Source of the DNA: Collinsella aerofaciens
GTDB taxonomy: Bacteria; Actinomycetota; Coriobacteriia; Coriobacteriales; Coriobacteriaceae
Direction of reading: 5' to 3'
DNA: 64,000 bases
Assembly (NCBI GenBank): GCA_008680965.1
Contig: NAKE01000001.1
Location: 310,001-374,000, forward strand
The notes under the pieces were generated by a model that was not told where the DNA came from, did not search any database, and worked only from the letters and a program-made list of their open reading frames with translations. This document shows, piece by piece, positions 26,145 to 34,358 of the stretch (position 1 is its first letter; each line of letters starts with the position of its first letter). A program made the position numbers and the translations under genes.

Positions 26145-27851
26145 CTACGAACGCAGTGTAATTTTATCTCGTAGCGATTTGAGATCCTCGGTTACGGTAC
26201 GGTCTTCCTGAATCATCTTCTGAACCTTTTTATAGCTCGTGCTGACGGTTGAATGGTTGCGGTTGCCAAACTCCGCGCCCACCGCCGTAGTCGTCATCTC
26301 ACACATCTCGATGGCCAGATAGATGGCGATGTGGCGGGCTTTGGCAATGTTGGCGTTGCGGCGCGGGCCGATGAGCTCCTCGTGCGTCACGCCGTATTGC
26401 TCCTCGATGACAGACTGGACCGTCTGCACGTTGATCTTCTTGGCCGACGTGTCGAAGTACTGGCTTGCGATGGCGTCGATGTCGTCGAAGCTGAGCTCGC
26501 TGCCCTCGCGTTCGCGGTCTCCCGCCTCGCCGGCACAGCGTTCGCAAAAGCTCTCGAGTTCGCGAATGTTGGTTCCCGAGACTTCTGCCATGTGCTTAAA
26601 GTGCTCGTCGGTCAGATGCCCACCATCGCCGCCATAGGCCGCCAGCAGCGAGTCGTCACCCGACTCGGGTGCGGCGGCTATCGTGTTCTCGTAGTAGCGC
26701 TGCAAGATCTTGTATTTCATCTCGTAGCTGGGCTCCGCCACCAAACAGAGCATACCGGCGTTAAAACGGCTGGTAAGGCGTTCGTCCATGCTCAGGTCTT
26801 TGGGTGCGCGGTCGGCTGCGATGACGACTTTTTTGTTGTTGCGGATAAACTCGTCCATGAGCTGGAAGAAGTAGTCCACGCTCGCGCGCTTGCCGATGAT
26901 GTTTTGAATGTCGTCGATAATGAGCACGTCCACGCCATGGTATGCCTGCATGATGGGGGCGTTGCTTTTCTTTTGGCGGTCGAACTCCGTCATCAGGTCA
27001 TCGAGGTATGCCTGCGAGTTGGCGTACTTCACTTTGATCTCGGGCGACTTTTCGGCGAGCTCGTTTTTGATGGCGAGCAGCAGATGAGTCTTGCCCAGCC
27101 CCGATTTGCCATAGATGAACAGGGATGTGCATGTGCCGCGTTCGTCCGCGAGCGCGGCAAACTTGAGCGCCGAGCGATAGGCATGGCTGTTTTCGGGGCC
27201 GTAGACAAAGTTTTCGAAGGTGAATTTCGAGTTGGCCGCGAGGGGTGCGCCGTCAGCGTTTTGCTCGGCCGGCGCCGCAGCTGCGGGGGCACTCGTGGGC
27301 GATGTAGAGGCTGGTTTTGCACTCTTTTTGGGCGCACCGCCTTTCATCTGGTTCATCATGCGGCGGAAATCGTCGGCCGAAAGCGTGTTTTTGATTGCGA
27401 TGCCCGAATCCTCGCCCGGTGTTGCGTCGTGCGCGATAGGCATGTGTGTGGCAGCGGGCATGGGGGCTGCCCACGCCGAGACGGCGGGCATGGTTTCACG
27501 GGAAACATCGTCGTTTTGATGCTCGGGAGCCGACACTGCGGCGGCAGCCGGCGCCGCCGGGGGGACGACGGATGCCGCGGGTACGGCATTATCTGCCGCG
27601 GTGCCCTGCGGTGCCACGATGTTGAGCGCGATCGGCGCAAAGGCGATCTCTTCCAGGTACGCCTCGATGGTCGGCTGATGCTTTTTGAGCTGAGCGATGG
27701 CAAATCGTGAGGGGGCCTCAATCGTCAAGGTGTCCTCGGTCAGGCTCACGGCGCGCGATTGCCCCAGCATGTTGATGAGGCGCGCATCTTGGCCGTCGCG
27801 CTGACAAAAGGCGATGGCATCCCCCAGGATGATGCTTGCTTCCTCGTCCAC
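26145..27851 (-). CDS. dnaA: Chromosomal replication initiator protein DnaA
   Basis: DnaA binds oriC and opens it. Domain I spans roughly residues 1-90. Domain II is a long Ala/Pro-rich linker (about 90-210). The AAA+ domain III has Walker A YGKSGLGKTHLL and Walker B VLIIDDIQNI. Domain IV ends in the DNA-binding helix-turn-helix. The recognition segment reads FGNRNHSTV (residues 528-536) instead of the usual GGRDHTTV, changing the base-contacting Asp to Asn (532) and the first Thr to Ser (534). The GTG start at 27851 has a GGGAGAG ribosome site. It lies only 15 nt after a GHKL ATPase gene, so the two are probably one operon. A parS-like site lies inside at 27492-27507. Confidence 0.97.
   Translation of the reverse strand: MDEEASIILGDAIAFCQRDGQDARLINMLGQSRAVSLTEDTLTIEAPSRFAIAQLKKHQPTIEAYLEEIAFAPIALNIVAPQGTAADNAVPAASVVPPAAPAAAAVSAPEHQNDDVSRETMPAVSAWAAPMPAATHMPIAHDATPGEDSGIAIKNTLSADDFRRMMNQMKGGAPKKSAKPASTSPTSAPAAAAPAEQNADGAPLAANSKFTFENFVYGPENSHAYRSALKFAALADERGTCTSLFIYGKSGLGKTHLLLAIKNELAEKSPEIKVKYANSQAYLDDLMTEFDRQKKSNAPIMQAYHGVDVLIIDDIQNIIGKRASVDYFFQLMDEFIRNNKKVVIAADRAPKDLSMDERLTSRFNAGMLCLVAEPSYEMKYKILQRYYENTIAAAPESGDDSLLAAYGGDGGHLTDEHFKHMAEVSGTNIRELESFCERCAGEAGDREREGSELSFDDIDAIASQYFDTSAKKINVQTVQSVIEEQYGVTHEELIGPRRNANIAKARHIAIYLAIEMCEMTTTAVGAEFGNRNHSTVSTSYKKVQKMIQEDRTVTEDLKSLRDKITLRS
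27492..27507. promoter_or_regulatory. parS-like site inside dnaA
   Basis: GGTTTCACGGGAAACA differs from the perfect parS sites at 32.5 kb (TGTTTCACGTGAAACA) at two positions. It lies in the linker-encoding part of dnaA. Weak ParB binding is possible but unproven. Confidence 0.35.
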
Positions 27852-27866
27852 TGTCTCTCCCGTTCC

Positions 27867-29219
27867 TTAAGCCTGAGCCCGCACGCGAGCGCTTCCAATT
27901 TCGGTCAGATGGTATTTCTGCCCATGTTTGACCACCAAGCCCGCCTGTGCCAAATCGTTGAGCGTGCGCGACCAGGTGGGTGCGGAGTTTCCAAACGCCC
28001 GCGCCAAGTCCGTTGCGCCGCACTCTTGATGTTGGGCCAGATACCCCAATGCAGCGTTGCCGCGTTCGCTTACAAACACGTCCGGCTGCGGTTGTGCGTA
28101 TTGATTCGCCGCATTAGGATACATCATTTGAGCTGCTGGTTGTTGAGAACTCTGCATGGGCGGCACCTGCTGTTGAAAACTTTGCGGCCACTGTTGGTAA
28201 GGCTGCGGCGGCATCTGCTGGGACCAAGGGTTAAATTGCCCCTGCGGCATCTGCTGATACGGCTGCTGGTATCCCTGAGGGTACTGCTGCGGATACGGCT
28301 GGGCATATCCCTGCTGCGGCATATATTGGGGAGGATACCCTTGGGGGTACGGTTGGTAGCCCATTTGCTGGACGTTCGGCATGGCCGCCGTCTGTTGCGC
28401 GACGTTTGTGTCCAGACCTGCCGAGTTTATGGTCTCCGACATGCTTTGCGCCGTGTGGCCCAGCGATACCTGGGGATCTTGCACTGGAAAAGCTCCAGGT
28501 TGCTGCATGTGCACCACAGGTTGCTGCATCTGCTGTGCTATCACAGGCTGCTGTGCAAACGTGTCGGGTAGGGGGTATGCTGACTGCTCCGTCTCGGGGC
28601 GCACGGCGGCCCCTCGCCCTCCGGCTCGCTCGATTTCCTGCACGCGTTTGGGGTCCAGGCTTACCGTGACCACGGTGCCGTTGCCCATGTTGTCCTCGAT
28701 GGATACGGCGCCGCCGGCGTTTTCCAAGTACTCCTGCACCATGGGAAACCCGGCTCCGGTTCCGCGGATGTATCGCTTCATGTTGCTGTTTGCGCTGGTG
28801 ACGCCAAAATCGAAGGCGCGCTCCTTGTCGTCGATCCCCGGTCCCTGATCTGCGAATCGGATGGTGTCGCCGCCGTCTAGGATCGAGATGATGGGCTCTG
28901 CAAAGTGGGCGTGGATAAAGTTTTCGACAATCTCGCGGATAACCATGAGCGAGATGTGCCCGCCCTGCTCTTTCATGCACTGGTAGACGGTGTTGGTTGT
29001 CTCTTCCAGATAGGTGCGCACGTCCTTCGGTTCGATGACGATGACGCGCGGCGTCGACAGCATGTCGTCATAGACCGCGATGCGTGCCGCATACATGGCA
29101 CCCTGCGCTTTCGCAGCGGCCTGCTCTTCCTGGCCGCGCTTTTCGCGCACGCCGGTGATGTGCTCGTTGTCAGGTGCCGGGTCTCCGGAATCGACCATGG
29201 TGTAAAAGTCGTCAGACAT
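27867..29219 (-). CDS. GHKL ATPase with Pro/Gln-rich linker and C-terminal winged helix, upstream of dnaA
   Basis: The 450-residue protein has three parts. Residues about 50-195 are a GHKL (histidine-kinase-like) ATP-binding domain with the N-box EIVENFIHAH (96-105), DQGPGI (124-129), GTGAGF (153-158) and GNGT (179-182). No phosphoacceptor histidine domain or membrane helix is present. Residues about 205-380 are a low-complexity linker rich in Pro, Gln, Tyr and Met with PQGYPPQY-like repeats. Residues about 385-450 form a winged-helix domain (GNAALGYLAQHQECGATDLARAFG). The ATPase resembles the anti-sigma/kinase fold and the tail a DNA- or protein-binding regulator. It is the first gene of the transcript that continues into dnaA. 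A role in replication control is inference from position. Confidence 0.8.
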   Translation of the reverse strand: MSDDFYTMVDSGDPAPDNEHITGVREKRGQEEQAAAKAQGAMYAARIAVYDDMLSTPRVIVIEPKDVRTYLEETTNTVYQCMKEQGGHISLMVIREIVENFIHAHFAEPIISILDGGDTIRFADQGPGIDDKERAFDFGVTSANSNMKRYIRGTGAGFPMVQEYLENAGGAVSIEDNMGNGTVVTVSLDPKRVQEIERAGGRGAAVRPETEQSAYPLPDTFAQQPVIAQQMQQPVVHMQQPGAFPVQDPQVSLGHTAQSMSETINSAGLDTNVAQQTAAMPNVQQMGYQPYPQGYPPQYMPQQGYAQPYPQQYPQGYQQPYQQMPQGQFNPWSQQMPPQPYQQWPQSFQQQVPPMQSSQQPAAQMMYPNAANQYAQPQPDVFVSERGNAALGYLAQHQECGATDLARAFGNSAPTWSRTLNDLAQAGLVVKHGQKYHLTEIGSARVRAQA

Positions 29220-29462
29220 GCTGCTCGCAATCTTTCATAAGGTTTCGAACAAATAGTAGCTCACCGTGCAATGTTTCTCATCTTTCGACAACTTTTCAAA
29301 ACCTGTTGAAAACTTTGGAAAACGGGCGAAAAGTTCTCAACATTGCCAACATGACCTGTTGAAAACTTGGTGAAATATCGTGAAAAGTTGCCGTACCCTG
29401 CAAATTTCAGTTGGGCTTATGGGGGAACCGTGTGAACTACGCAACCTTTTACCTTTGATTTC
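29220..29462. other. Intergenic region with second DnaA-box-like cluster
   Basis: This divergent gap between the dnaA operon and rpmH holds TGTTGAAAA at 29304-29312 and 29357-29365, TTCTCAACA at 29334-29342 and TTTCGACA at 29283-29290. The longer motif CCTGTTGAAAACTT occurs twice here and once, inverted, at 26117-26130. This is a probable second half of a bipartite origin and/or DnaA autoregulation site. Promoters for both directions must also lie here. Confidence 0.65.
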
Positions 29463-29492
29463 TTGACATTTGAACATTGATTTCCCTACAAT
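29463..29492 (+). promoter_or_regulatory. Promoter of rpmH-rnpA
   Basis: TTGACA (29463-29468) and TACAAT (29487-29492) are separated by 18 bp, a near-perfect housekeeping promoter about 70 bp before rpmH. Confidence 0.85.
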
Positions 29493-29564
29493 CTTCAAGC
29501 TCACGTGTCTATATCTGCGTCCGCGCTCCCGCGGACACTCGAAATGCAGCAGGAGGAACTTAAG

Positions 29565-29699
29565 ATGAAGCGTACGTATCAGCCTAATAAGCGTAAGCGT
29601 GCCAAGACCCATGGCTTCCGTGCCCGTATGGCCACCAAGGGTGGTCGTGCCGTGCTCGCCCGTCGCCGCGCCAAGGGCCGCAAGCGTCTCACTGTCTAG
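29565..29699 (+). CDS. rpmH: 50S ribosomal protein L34
   Basis: L34 is a very basic 44-residue protein of the large subunit. The whole protein is recognisable, from MKRTYQPNKRKRAKTHGF to GRKRLTV. The ATG at 29565 follows AGGAGG at 8 nt. The open frame reaches upstream to 29505, but that part is leader. It begins the conserved rpmH-rnpA-yidD-yidC-khpB series on the right side of the origin. Confidence 0.98.
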   Translation: MKRTYQPNKRKRAKTHGFRARMATKGGRAVLARRRAKGRKRLTV

Positions 29700-29719
29700 C
29701 AGCGATACACACATCTCGC

Positions 29720-30058
29720 ATGAAGACTATTAAGTCTCGGCAAGATTTCGAGCATGTGTTCAGTCAGGGGCGTCGTTTCAATCACCCTCTGATTCGAATG
29801 ACCATATGTGAATCGGTTGGCGAAGGCGACTCCGGAAGGGTCGCCTTCGTTGGTGCTAAACGACTCGGTTGTGCAGTTGTGCGCAACCGTTCTAAGCGTG
29901 TGATGCGCGAGGCCGCCCGCAGCTGCGGATTTCCCGTTGCGGGTTATGACATCATCTTGTTCGCGACTCCCAAGACGAGGATCTCCTCGCCGCAGGAGAT
30001 GGACAAGGCATTGCGTTCGCTTATGAAACGCGCCGGCGTTGCCGGGGAGGAGCGATGA
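29720..30058 (+). CDS. rnpA: Ribonuclease P protein component
   Basis: RnpA assists the RNase P RNA in cutting tRNA 5' leaders. The 112-residue basic protein contains the signature KRLGCAVVRNRSKRVMREAAR (broken here only by reading order). It starts 20 bp after rpmH and overlaps yidD by 4 bp (ATGA), the usual tight packing of this operon. Confidence 0.97.
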   Translation: MKTIKSRQDFEHVFSQGRRFNHPLIRMTICESVGEGDSGRVAFVGAKRLGCAVVRNRSKRVMREAARSCGFPVAGYDIILFATPKTRISSPQEMDKALRSLMKRAGVAGEER

Positions 30059-30279
30059 GCAATCACGTTTTGCGACGTGTTGCCATCGCTCCTATTCGCA
30101 TATATCAACAGGTTATTTCGCCCTTATTACCTGACGCCTGCATTTATTACCCAACGTGCTCGCAATATGCCGTTCAGGCGATTGAGAAGTACGGTGTTTT
30201 GAGAGGCTGCTGGCTTGCCGTGAGGCGCATCGCTCGCTGCAATCCCCTGCACGTCGGCGGTTATGACCCTGTGCCCTAG
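30055..30279 (+). CDS. yidD: Membrane protein insertion efficiency factor YidD
   Basis: YidD is a small membrane-associated protein linked to YidC-dependent insertion. The 74-residue product shows the family core (PIRIYQQVISPLLPDACIYYPTCSQYAVQAIEKYG, then CNPLHVGGYDPVP). It sits between rnpA and yidC as in most bacteria. Confidence 0.97.
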   Translation: MSNHVLRRVAIAPIRIYQQVISPLLPDACIYYPTCSQYAVQAIEKYGVLRGCWLAVRRIARCNPLHVGGYDPVP

Positions 30280-30308
30280 TTGGCACTCGCTATCGGAGGA
30301 AAACTTAC

Positions 30309-31079
30309 ATGTGGGATTGGATCGTTAACATCCTTTTCGAGCTGCTCAAGCTCATCCAGACCTTTGCGGTCGACTGGGGCCTGTCCATCATCATCCTGGT
30401 GGTCATCATCCGTCTGCTGCTGACGCCGCTCATGCTCAAGTCGACAAAGTCGACGGCGCGCATGCAGGTGCTTCAGCCCAAGATGCTCGAGATCCAGGAG
30501 CGCTACGCCGACGACCCCCAGCGTCAGGCCGAGGAGATGCAGAAGTTCTACAGCGAGAACAAGTTCAATCCGCTGGCCGGCTGCCTGCCGCTTCTGATTC
30601 AGATGCCCATCCTTATCGCCCTGTTCACGCTTCTGCGCAACCTGCCGCAGTACTTTAACGAGGGCACGTTCTCGTTCTTTAACATCCTGCCCGATCTGAC
30701 CACCACGCCGAGCGCCTCTTTTGCCGATGGCTTTATGGTTGCGCTGCCTGCGCTGATCTGCCTGATCCTGTTTGCTGTCTTGACCCTGATTCCGCAGCTG
30801 TATATGTCCCGCAATCAGACCGGTCAGCAGGCCCAGAGCATGCGTATGATGGCTGTTGTCATGACCGTCATGATGCTTTGGATGGGCTGGAGCCTGCCCG
30901 TCGGCGTTCTGCTGTACTACGATGTGTCTTCTGCCTGGCAGGTTATCCAGCAGATCTTCGTGACGCAGAAGGTTATCGATAAAGCCAAGGCCGATGAAGA
31001 GGAACGTCTTAAGAACGCCCCGCTGCAAGTCGAGGTTACTCGTCGCGAGAAGAAGCCGCGCCCGCACAAGAAAAAGTAG
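30309..31079 (+). CDS. yidC: Membrane protein insertase YidC/Oxa1
   Basis: YidC inserts and folds inner-membrane proteins, alone or with SecYEG. The 256-residue form lacks the large periplasmic domain of Gram-negative YidC. About five hydrophobic segments are visible, starting WGLSIIILVVIIRLLLTPLM, whose arginine corresponds to the conserved groove residue. A cytoplasmic coiled segment follows (STARMQVLQPKMLEIQERY), then the motif NPLAGCLPLLIQMPI. The tail is very basic (RREKKPRPHKKK), suited to ribosome contact. No lipobox is apparent. Confidence 0.96.
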   Translation: MWDWIVNILFELLKLIQTFAVDWGLSIIILVVIIRLLLTPLMLKSTKSTARMQVLQPKMLEIQERYADDPQRQAEEMQKFYSENKFNPLAGCLPLLIQMPILIALFTLLRNLPQYFNEGTFSFFNILPDLTTTPSASFADGFMVALPALICLILFAVLTLIPQLYMSRNQTGQQAQSMRMMAVVMTVMMLWMGWSLPVGVLLYYDVSSAWQVIQQIFVTQKVIDKAKADEEERLKNAPLQVEVTRREKKPRPHKKK

Positions 31080-31123
31080 TGGGATAGTATTCTTATTTAG
31101 GTACCTAACTTTTGGAGTTCGTT

Positions 31124-31693
31124 ATGTCTGAAGAGATCGTCGAGGATATGCTTGAGGAGGTTGCCCCGCAGGTCGCGGGCGATTATCCCGAGATTGCACA
31201 GCGTTACAAGGCTGGTGAAGAGCTGACCGATGAGGAGCTCGACACCATTGCCGATGTTGCTATTTCCATTCTGCGTTCCATCCTTTCGCACTTCGATGCG
31301 GCGAACTCTCCCATCGATGAGTATGAGGGCGATGAGGGCGAGTTGATTCTGGACGTAACCGCTCCGGATCTTGCTGTTCTTATTGGTCGTCATGGACGTA
31401 CCCTAGATGCTCTTCAGGTTATGTTTTCGCTGCTGGTGAGCCGCAAGCTTGGCTTTAGGTATCCGGTCGTCGTTGACGTCGAGGGCTATAAGAGCCGTCG
31501 ACAGGACAAGGTTGCTTCTATGGCACAGTCCGCCGCCGAGCGCGCTATTCGCACTCATAAGAGTGTTTCGCTGCCGCCTATGAATGCCTATGAACGTCGA
31601 CTGGTTCATATTGCCCTTCGTGGTAACGATGCTGTCGACACGCATTCTGAGGGCTCTGATCCCGATCGCCATGTTGTGATTGTTGCTCGATAA
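31124..31693 (+). CDS. khpB: KH-R3H RNA-binding protein KhpB (Jag)
   Basis: KhpB (also called Jag or EloR) is an RNA-binding regulator tied to cell elongation in Gram-positives. After an acidic N-terminal segment the KH domain carries LAVLIGRHGRTLDALQVMFSLLVSRK. The R3H domain follows, with LPPMNAYERRLVHIALRGNDAVDTHSEG-type sequence. The separate Jag_N domain is not seen. The start at 31124 has a GGAG ribosome site; a TTG four codons earlier would begin inside that site. It ends the yidC transcript, followed by a strong terminator. Confidence 0.93.
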   Translation: MSEEIVEDMLEEVAPQVAGDYPEIAQRYKAGEELTDEELDTIADVAISILRSILSHFDAANSPIDEYEGDEGELILDVTAPDLAVLIGRHGRTLDALQVMFSLLVSRKLGFRYPVVVDVEGYKSRRQDKVASMAQSAAERAIRTHKSVSLPPMNAYERRLVHIALRGNDAVDTHSEGSDPDRHVVIVAR

Positions 31694-31711
31694 GCTTCTC
31701 GAGTCTATGCT

Positions 31712-31743
31712 AAGGGGACGTGGTTTCCACGTCCCCTTTTTTT
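31712..31743 (+). terminator. Terminator after khpB
   Basis: A perfect 12-bp stem (AAGGGGACGTGG / CCACGTCCCCTT) with a 3-nt loop and T7 run. Confidence 0.95.
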
Positions 31744-31788
31744 GTCAAAAGTTCTCGATACACTGTTTTTTGTCAGAAAGGAGTCGTC

Positions 31789-32526
31789 TTGTTTGTGTTA
31801 ACTAATGAGCAGGCAAGCTTGATGCTGTCCCGTCTCATATCGTATTGTAAAGACTATTCTTTGAAGGTCTCCGACGATAGTCTTCGTGTCTGTATCCAGC
31901 ATCTTGATCTTGTTCTGGAAGCCAATAAGAGTACTAATTTAACACGCATCCTAAATGTCAATGATGCTGCTATCCTCCATATTCTTGACTCACTTGTTCT
32001 GCTTCCCTATATTAATAAAGCTCCTGAAGGCGCTTTGCTGGATATGGGTACCGGTGCTGGCTTCCCCGGTATTCCGTTGACTATTGCAAGCGGACGAAAG
32101 GCTACCTATATCGATTCGGTTGGCAAGAAGGTTGATGCCGTTAATTCCTTTGTTAAGGAGCTTGGCCTTAAGCATGCTCATGCCGTTCACGATCGTCTTG
32201 AGGAATATGCCCGATCCCATAAGAAACAATTTGCTGTCGTTACTGCTCGCGCGCTTGCACCGTTACCAGTTCTCGTTGAGTACGCTTCTCCTTTCTTAAA
32301 AGATGGAGGCTTCTTTGTCATTACTAAGGGGAACCCGTCGGACGATGAACTTCAGTCTGGCATGGCTGCTGCTAAGATATGCGGGTTTACCACGCTTCTG
32401 ACGGATGATTTGAATTTGCCAAATGACTTGGGTCATCGTGAGTTCATAATTTTAAAAAAGTCTCGTCCGTCATCCGTTTCTCTTCCTCGTGCTAATGGCA
32501 TGGCGAAGAAGAATCCGCTTGCCTAG
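31789..32526 (+). CDS. rsmG: 16S rRNA (guanine(527)-N7)-methyltransferase RsmG
   Basis: RsmG methylates G527 of 16S rRNA using S-adenosylmethionine. The SAM-binding motif LLDMGTGAGFPGIPL is clear near residue 80, and the NLTRI and TARALAPLPVL family motifs are present. The frame is open upstream, but the AAAGGAG ribosome site points to TTG 31789 (or GTG 31795). The product is about 245 residues. It belongs to the rsmG-parA-parB group typical of origins; its 3' end abuts the parS cluster. Third-position AT content looks higher than in the left arm genes. Confidence 0.94.
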   Translation: MFVLTNEQASLMLSRLISYCKDYSLKVSDDSLRVCIQHLDLVLEANKSTNLTRILNVNDAAILHILDSLVLLPYINKAPEGALLDMGTGAGFPGIPLTIASGRKATYIDSVGKKVDAVNSFVKELGLKHAHAVHDRLEEYARSHKKQFAVVTARALAPLPVLVEYASPFLKDGGFFVITKGNPSDDELQSGMAAAKICGFTTLLTDDLNLPNDLGHREFIILKKSRPSSVSLPRANGMAKKNPLA

Positions 32527-32527
32527 A

Positions 32528-32621
32528 TGTTTCACGTGAAACATAATGGATAGTGTCGAGTCGTTATGTTTCACGTGAAACATAACAGTCGATATCGAAT
32601 CGGATTGTTTCACGTGAAACA
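32528..32621. promoter_or_regulatory. parS: Three perfect parS centromere sites
   Basis: TGTTTCACGTGAAACA occurs exactly at 32528-32543, 32567-32582 and 32606-32621. The centres are spaced 39 bp apart both times, close to four helical turns. This is the canonical ParB (Spo0J) binding site. The cluster fills the rsmG-parA gap and may both nucleate segregation complexes and influence parAB expression. Confidence 0.98.
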
Positions 32622-32659
32622 TCCTCCGTTTAACAGCTTTAAATACACCAGGAGGGACC

Positions 32660-33460
32660 GTGGGATTTCGCGACGTTAAGCGTTCTAAGAGCGCAAAAGA
32701 CACGCGTATCATTGCTATCATCAACCAAAAAGGCGGCGTAGGTAAGTCCACCACAGCTGTAAACCTTGCAGCAGCGTTGGGTGAACAGGGACGAAAGACG
32801 CTCATTGTTGATTTTGACCCGCAGGGTAATAGTACGAGTGGTTTTGGAATCGAAAAAGAAGAACTCGATCACTGCATCTACGATGCATTGTTGAATGATG
32901 TGCCGGCCGAATCGCTTGTTCTTGATACGAATTGCAAAAAGGTATTCGTAATTCCAGCTACCATCCAGCTTGCAGGCGCTGAAATCGAGCTCGTCAGTGC
33001 GATTGCACGTGAAACTCGCTTAAAGGATCTGCTTGAACCAATTCAGGATGAGTTTGACTTCATCTTTATCGATTGCCCGCCTTCACTGGGTTTGCTAACG
33101 ATTAATGCGTTGACAGCGGCAGACAGCGTTTTGATTCCGATACAGTGCGAATATTACGCACTCGAAGGTGTCACAAAACTGCTTGAATCGATGAAGATGG
33201 TTAAGACACGCCTAAATAAGAGCCTTGATACCTATGGCGTGCTTATGACTATGTACGATTCGCGCACATCGCTTTCGAACCAGGTTGTCGAAGAGGTTCA
33301 ATCGTATTTTGGCGACAAGGCGTTCAAGACTTTGATTCCACGTACCGTTAAAATTTCGGAAGCACCGTCGTTCGGTGAGCCGGTAATTACCTATGCGCCA
33401 CAGAATAAGGGCGCAAAGGCGTATATGAACCTTGCTAAAGAGGTGATTAAACGTGCCTAG
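32660..33460 (+). CDS. parA: Chromosome partitioning ATPase ParA (Soj)
   Basis: ParA is a Walker-type ATPase that moves ParB-parS complexes. The 266-residue protein has a short N-terminal extension, then the deviant Walker A INQKGGVGKSTTAVN, Walker A' FDPQGNSTSGFG and Walker B FIFIDCPPSLGLL. The GTG start at 32660 has a GGAGG ribosome site. It lies 38 bp after the last parS site and overlaps parB by 8 bp. Confidence 0.97.
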   Translation: MGFRDVKRSKSAKDTRIIAIINQKGGVGKSTTAVNLAAALGEQGRKTLIVDFDPQGNSTSGFGIEKEELDHCIYDALLNDVPAESLVLDTNCKKVFVIPATIQLAGAEIELVSAIARETRLKDLLEPIQDEFDFIFIDCPPSLGLLTINALTAADSVLIPIQCEYYALEGVTKLLESMKMVKTRLNKSLDTYGVLMTMYDSRTSLSNQVVEEVQSYFGDKAFKTLIPRTVKISEAPSFGEPVITYAPQNKGAKAYMNLAKEVIKRA

Positions 33461-34358
33461 CCCTAAGAAGCGCGGCGGCTTGGGTCGTGGACTCAATGCA
33501 CTGGTCTCGGAAGCTGAATATGAGACTGGTGGATCTGCAACGTCAGCATCAAATGCTGCTTCGGAAACTAAACTTCCGATTGAGGATATCGTTCCGAACC
33601 CAAATCAGCCACGAATTCATTTCAATGAGACAGAACTTCGGGAGTTGAGTGAGTCAATCCAGGAGCATGGCGTTCTGCAGCCGCTTCTTGTGCGTAAGCA
33701 CGGTAATGGCTATGAAATTATTGCTGGTGAACGTCGCTATCAGGCTTCAAAGCTTGCTGGTCTTGAAGAACTTCCCGTTATCATTAAAGACGTTGATGAT
33801 GAGGAGATGCTTGCACTCGCGCTAATCGAAAACCTTCAGCGCTCAGACCTCAACCCCGTCGAAGAGGCTAAGGGATATCGACAGCTCATCGATTCGAGCG
33901 GTATGACTCAAGAAGCCTTGTCAAAGGCTGTCAGCAAGTCTCGTTCAGCAATCACCAATTCGTTGCGCTTGCTTGATCTTCCAGAGGTAGTTCAGCAGAT
34001 GATTTTCGAAGGCAAGCTCACCGCTGGTCATGCTCGTGCAATTCTTGCGGTTCCGTATGAAGAAGCGCGCATTAAGCTTGCTGAGAAGGTTGTTGCCGAG
34101 GGATTGTCTGTCCGTGCGACAGAAAATCTTGCTCCATTGTTTTCTGCCGGAGAGACGCCTAAGACACCTCGCCCTGCAACGCCTCAGTCTTTTAAGAAGG
34201 CTGCACGCGTTCTGCGTCAGGTGTTTAACACGAACGTTCGCGTTAAGAGCTCGCGCGGCAAGAATAAAATCGAGATTGAGTTTAAGGATGAGGAAGAACT
34301 GTCTCGAATTCTTGGTGAAATGATTCAATTTGATCAGGGAGGCCAGGATGAAGAATAA
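33453..34358 (+). CDS. parB: Chromosome partitioning CTPase/DNA-binding protein ParB
   Basis: ParB binds parS and spreads as a CTP-dependent clamp. The 301-residue protein has the N-terminal CTP-binding motifs (ENPNQPR-like PNPNQPR, GERRYQASKLAG), the LIENLQRSDLNPVEEA box and the central helix-turn-helix around LSKAVSKSRSAITNSLRLL. A C-terminal dimerisation domain follows. The GTG start lies inside the parA end. A small membrane-protein gene overlaps its last codons. Confidence 0.97.
   Translation: MPSPKKRGGLGRGLNALVSEAEYETGGSATSASNAASETKLPIEDIVPNPNQPRIHFNETELRELSESIQEHGVLQPLLVRKHGNGYEIIAGERRYQASKLAGLEELPVIIKDVDDEEMLALALIENLQRSDLNPVEEAKGYRQLIDSSGMTQEALSKAVSKSRSAITNSLRLLDLPEVVQQMIFEGKLTAGHARAILAVPYEEARIKLAEKVVAEGLSVRATENLAPLFSAGETPKTPRPATPQSFKKAARVLRQVFNTNVRVKSSRGKNKIEIEFKDEEELSRILGEMIQFDQGGQDEE

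Noticed and set aside
33007..33022. CACGTGAAAC-containing parS-like half site in parA
   Set aside because: Only one half of the palindrome is kept, so it is a chance match.
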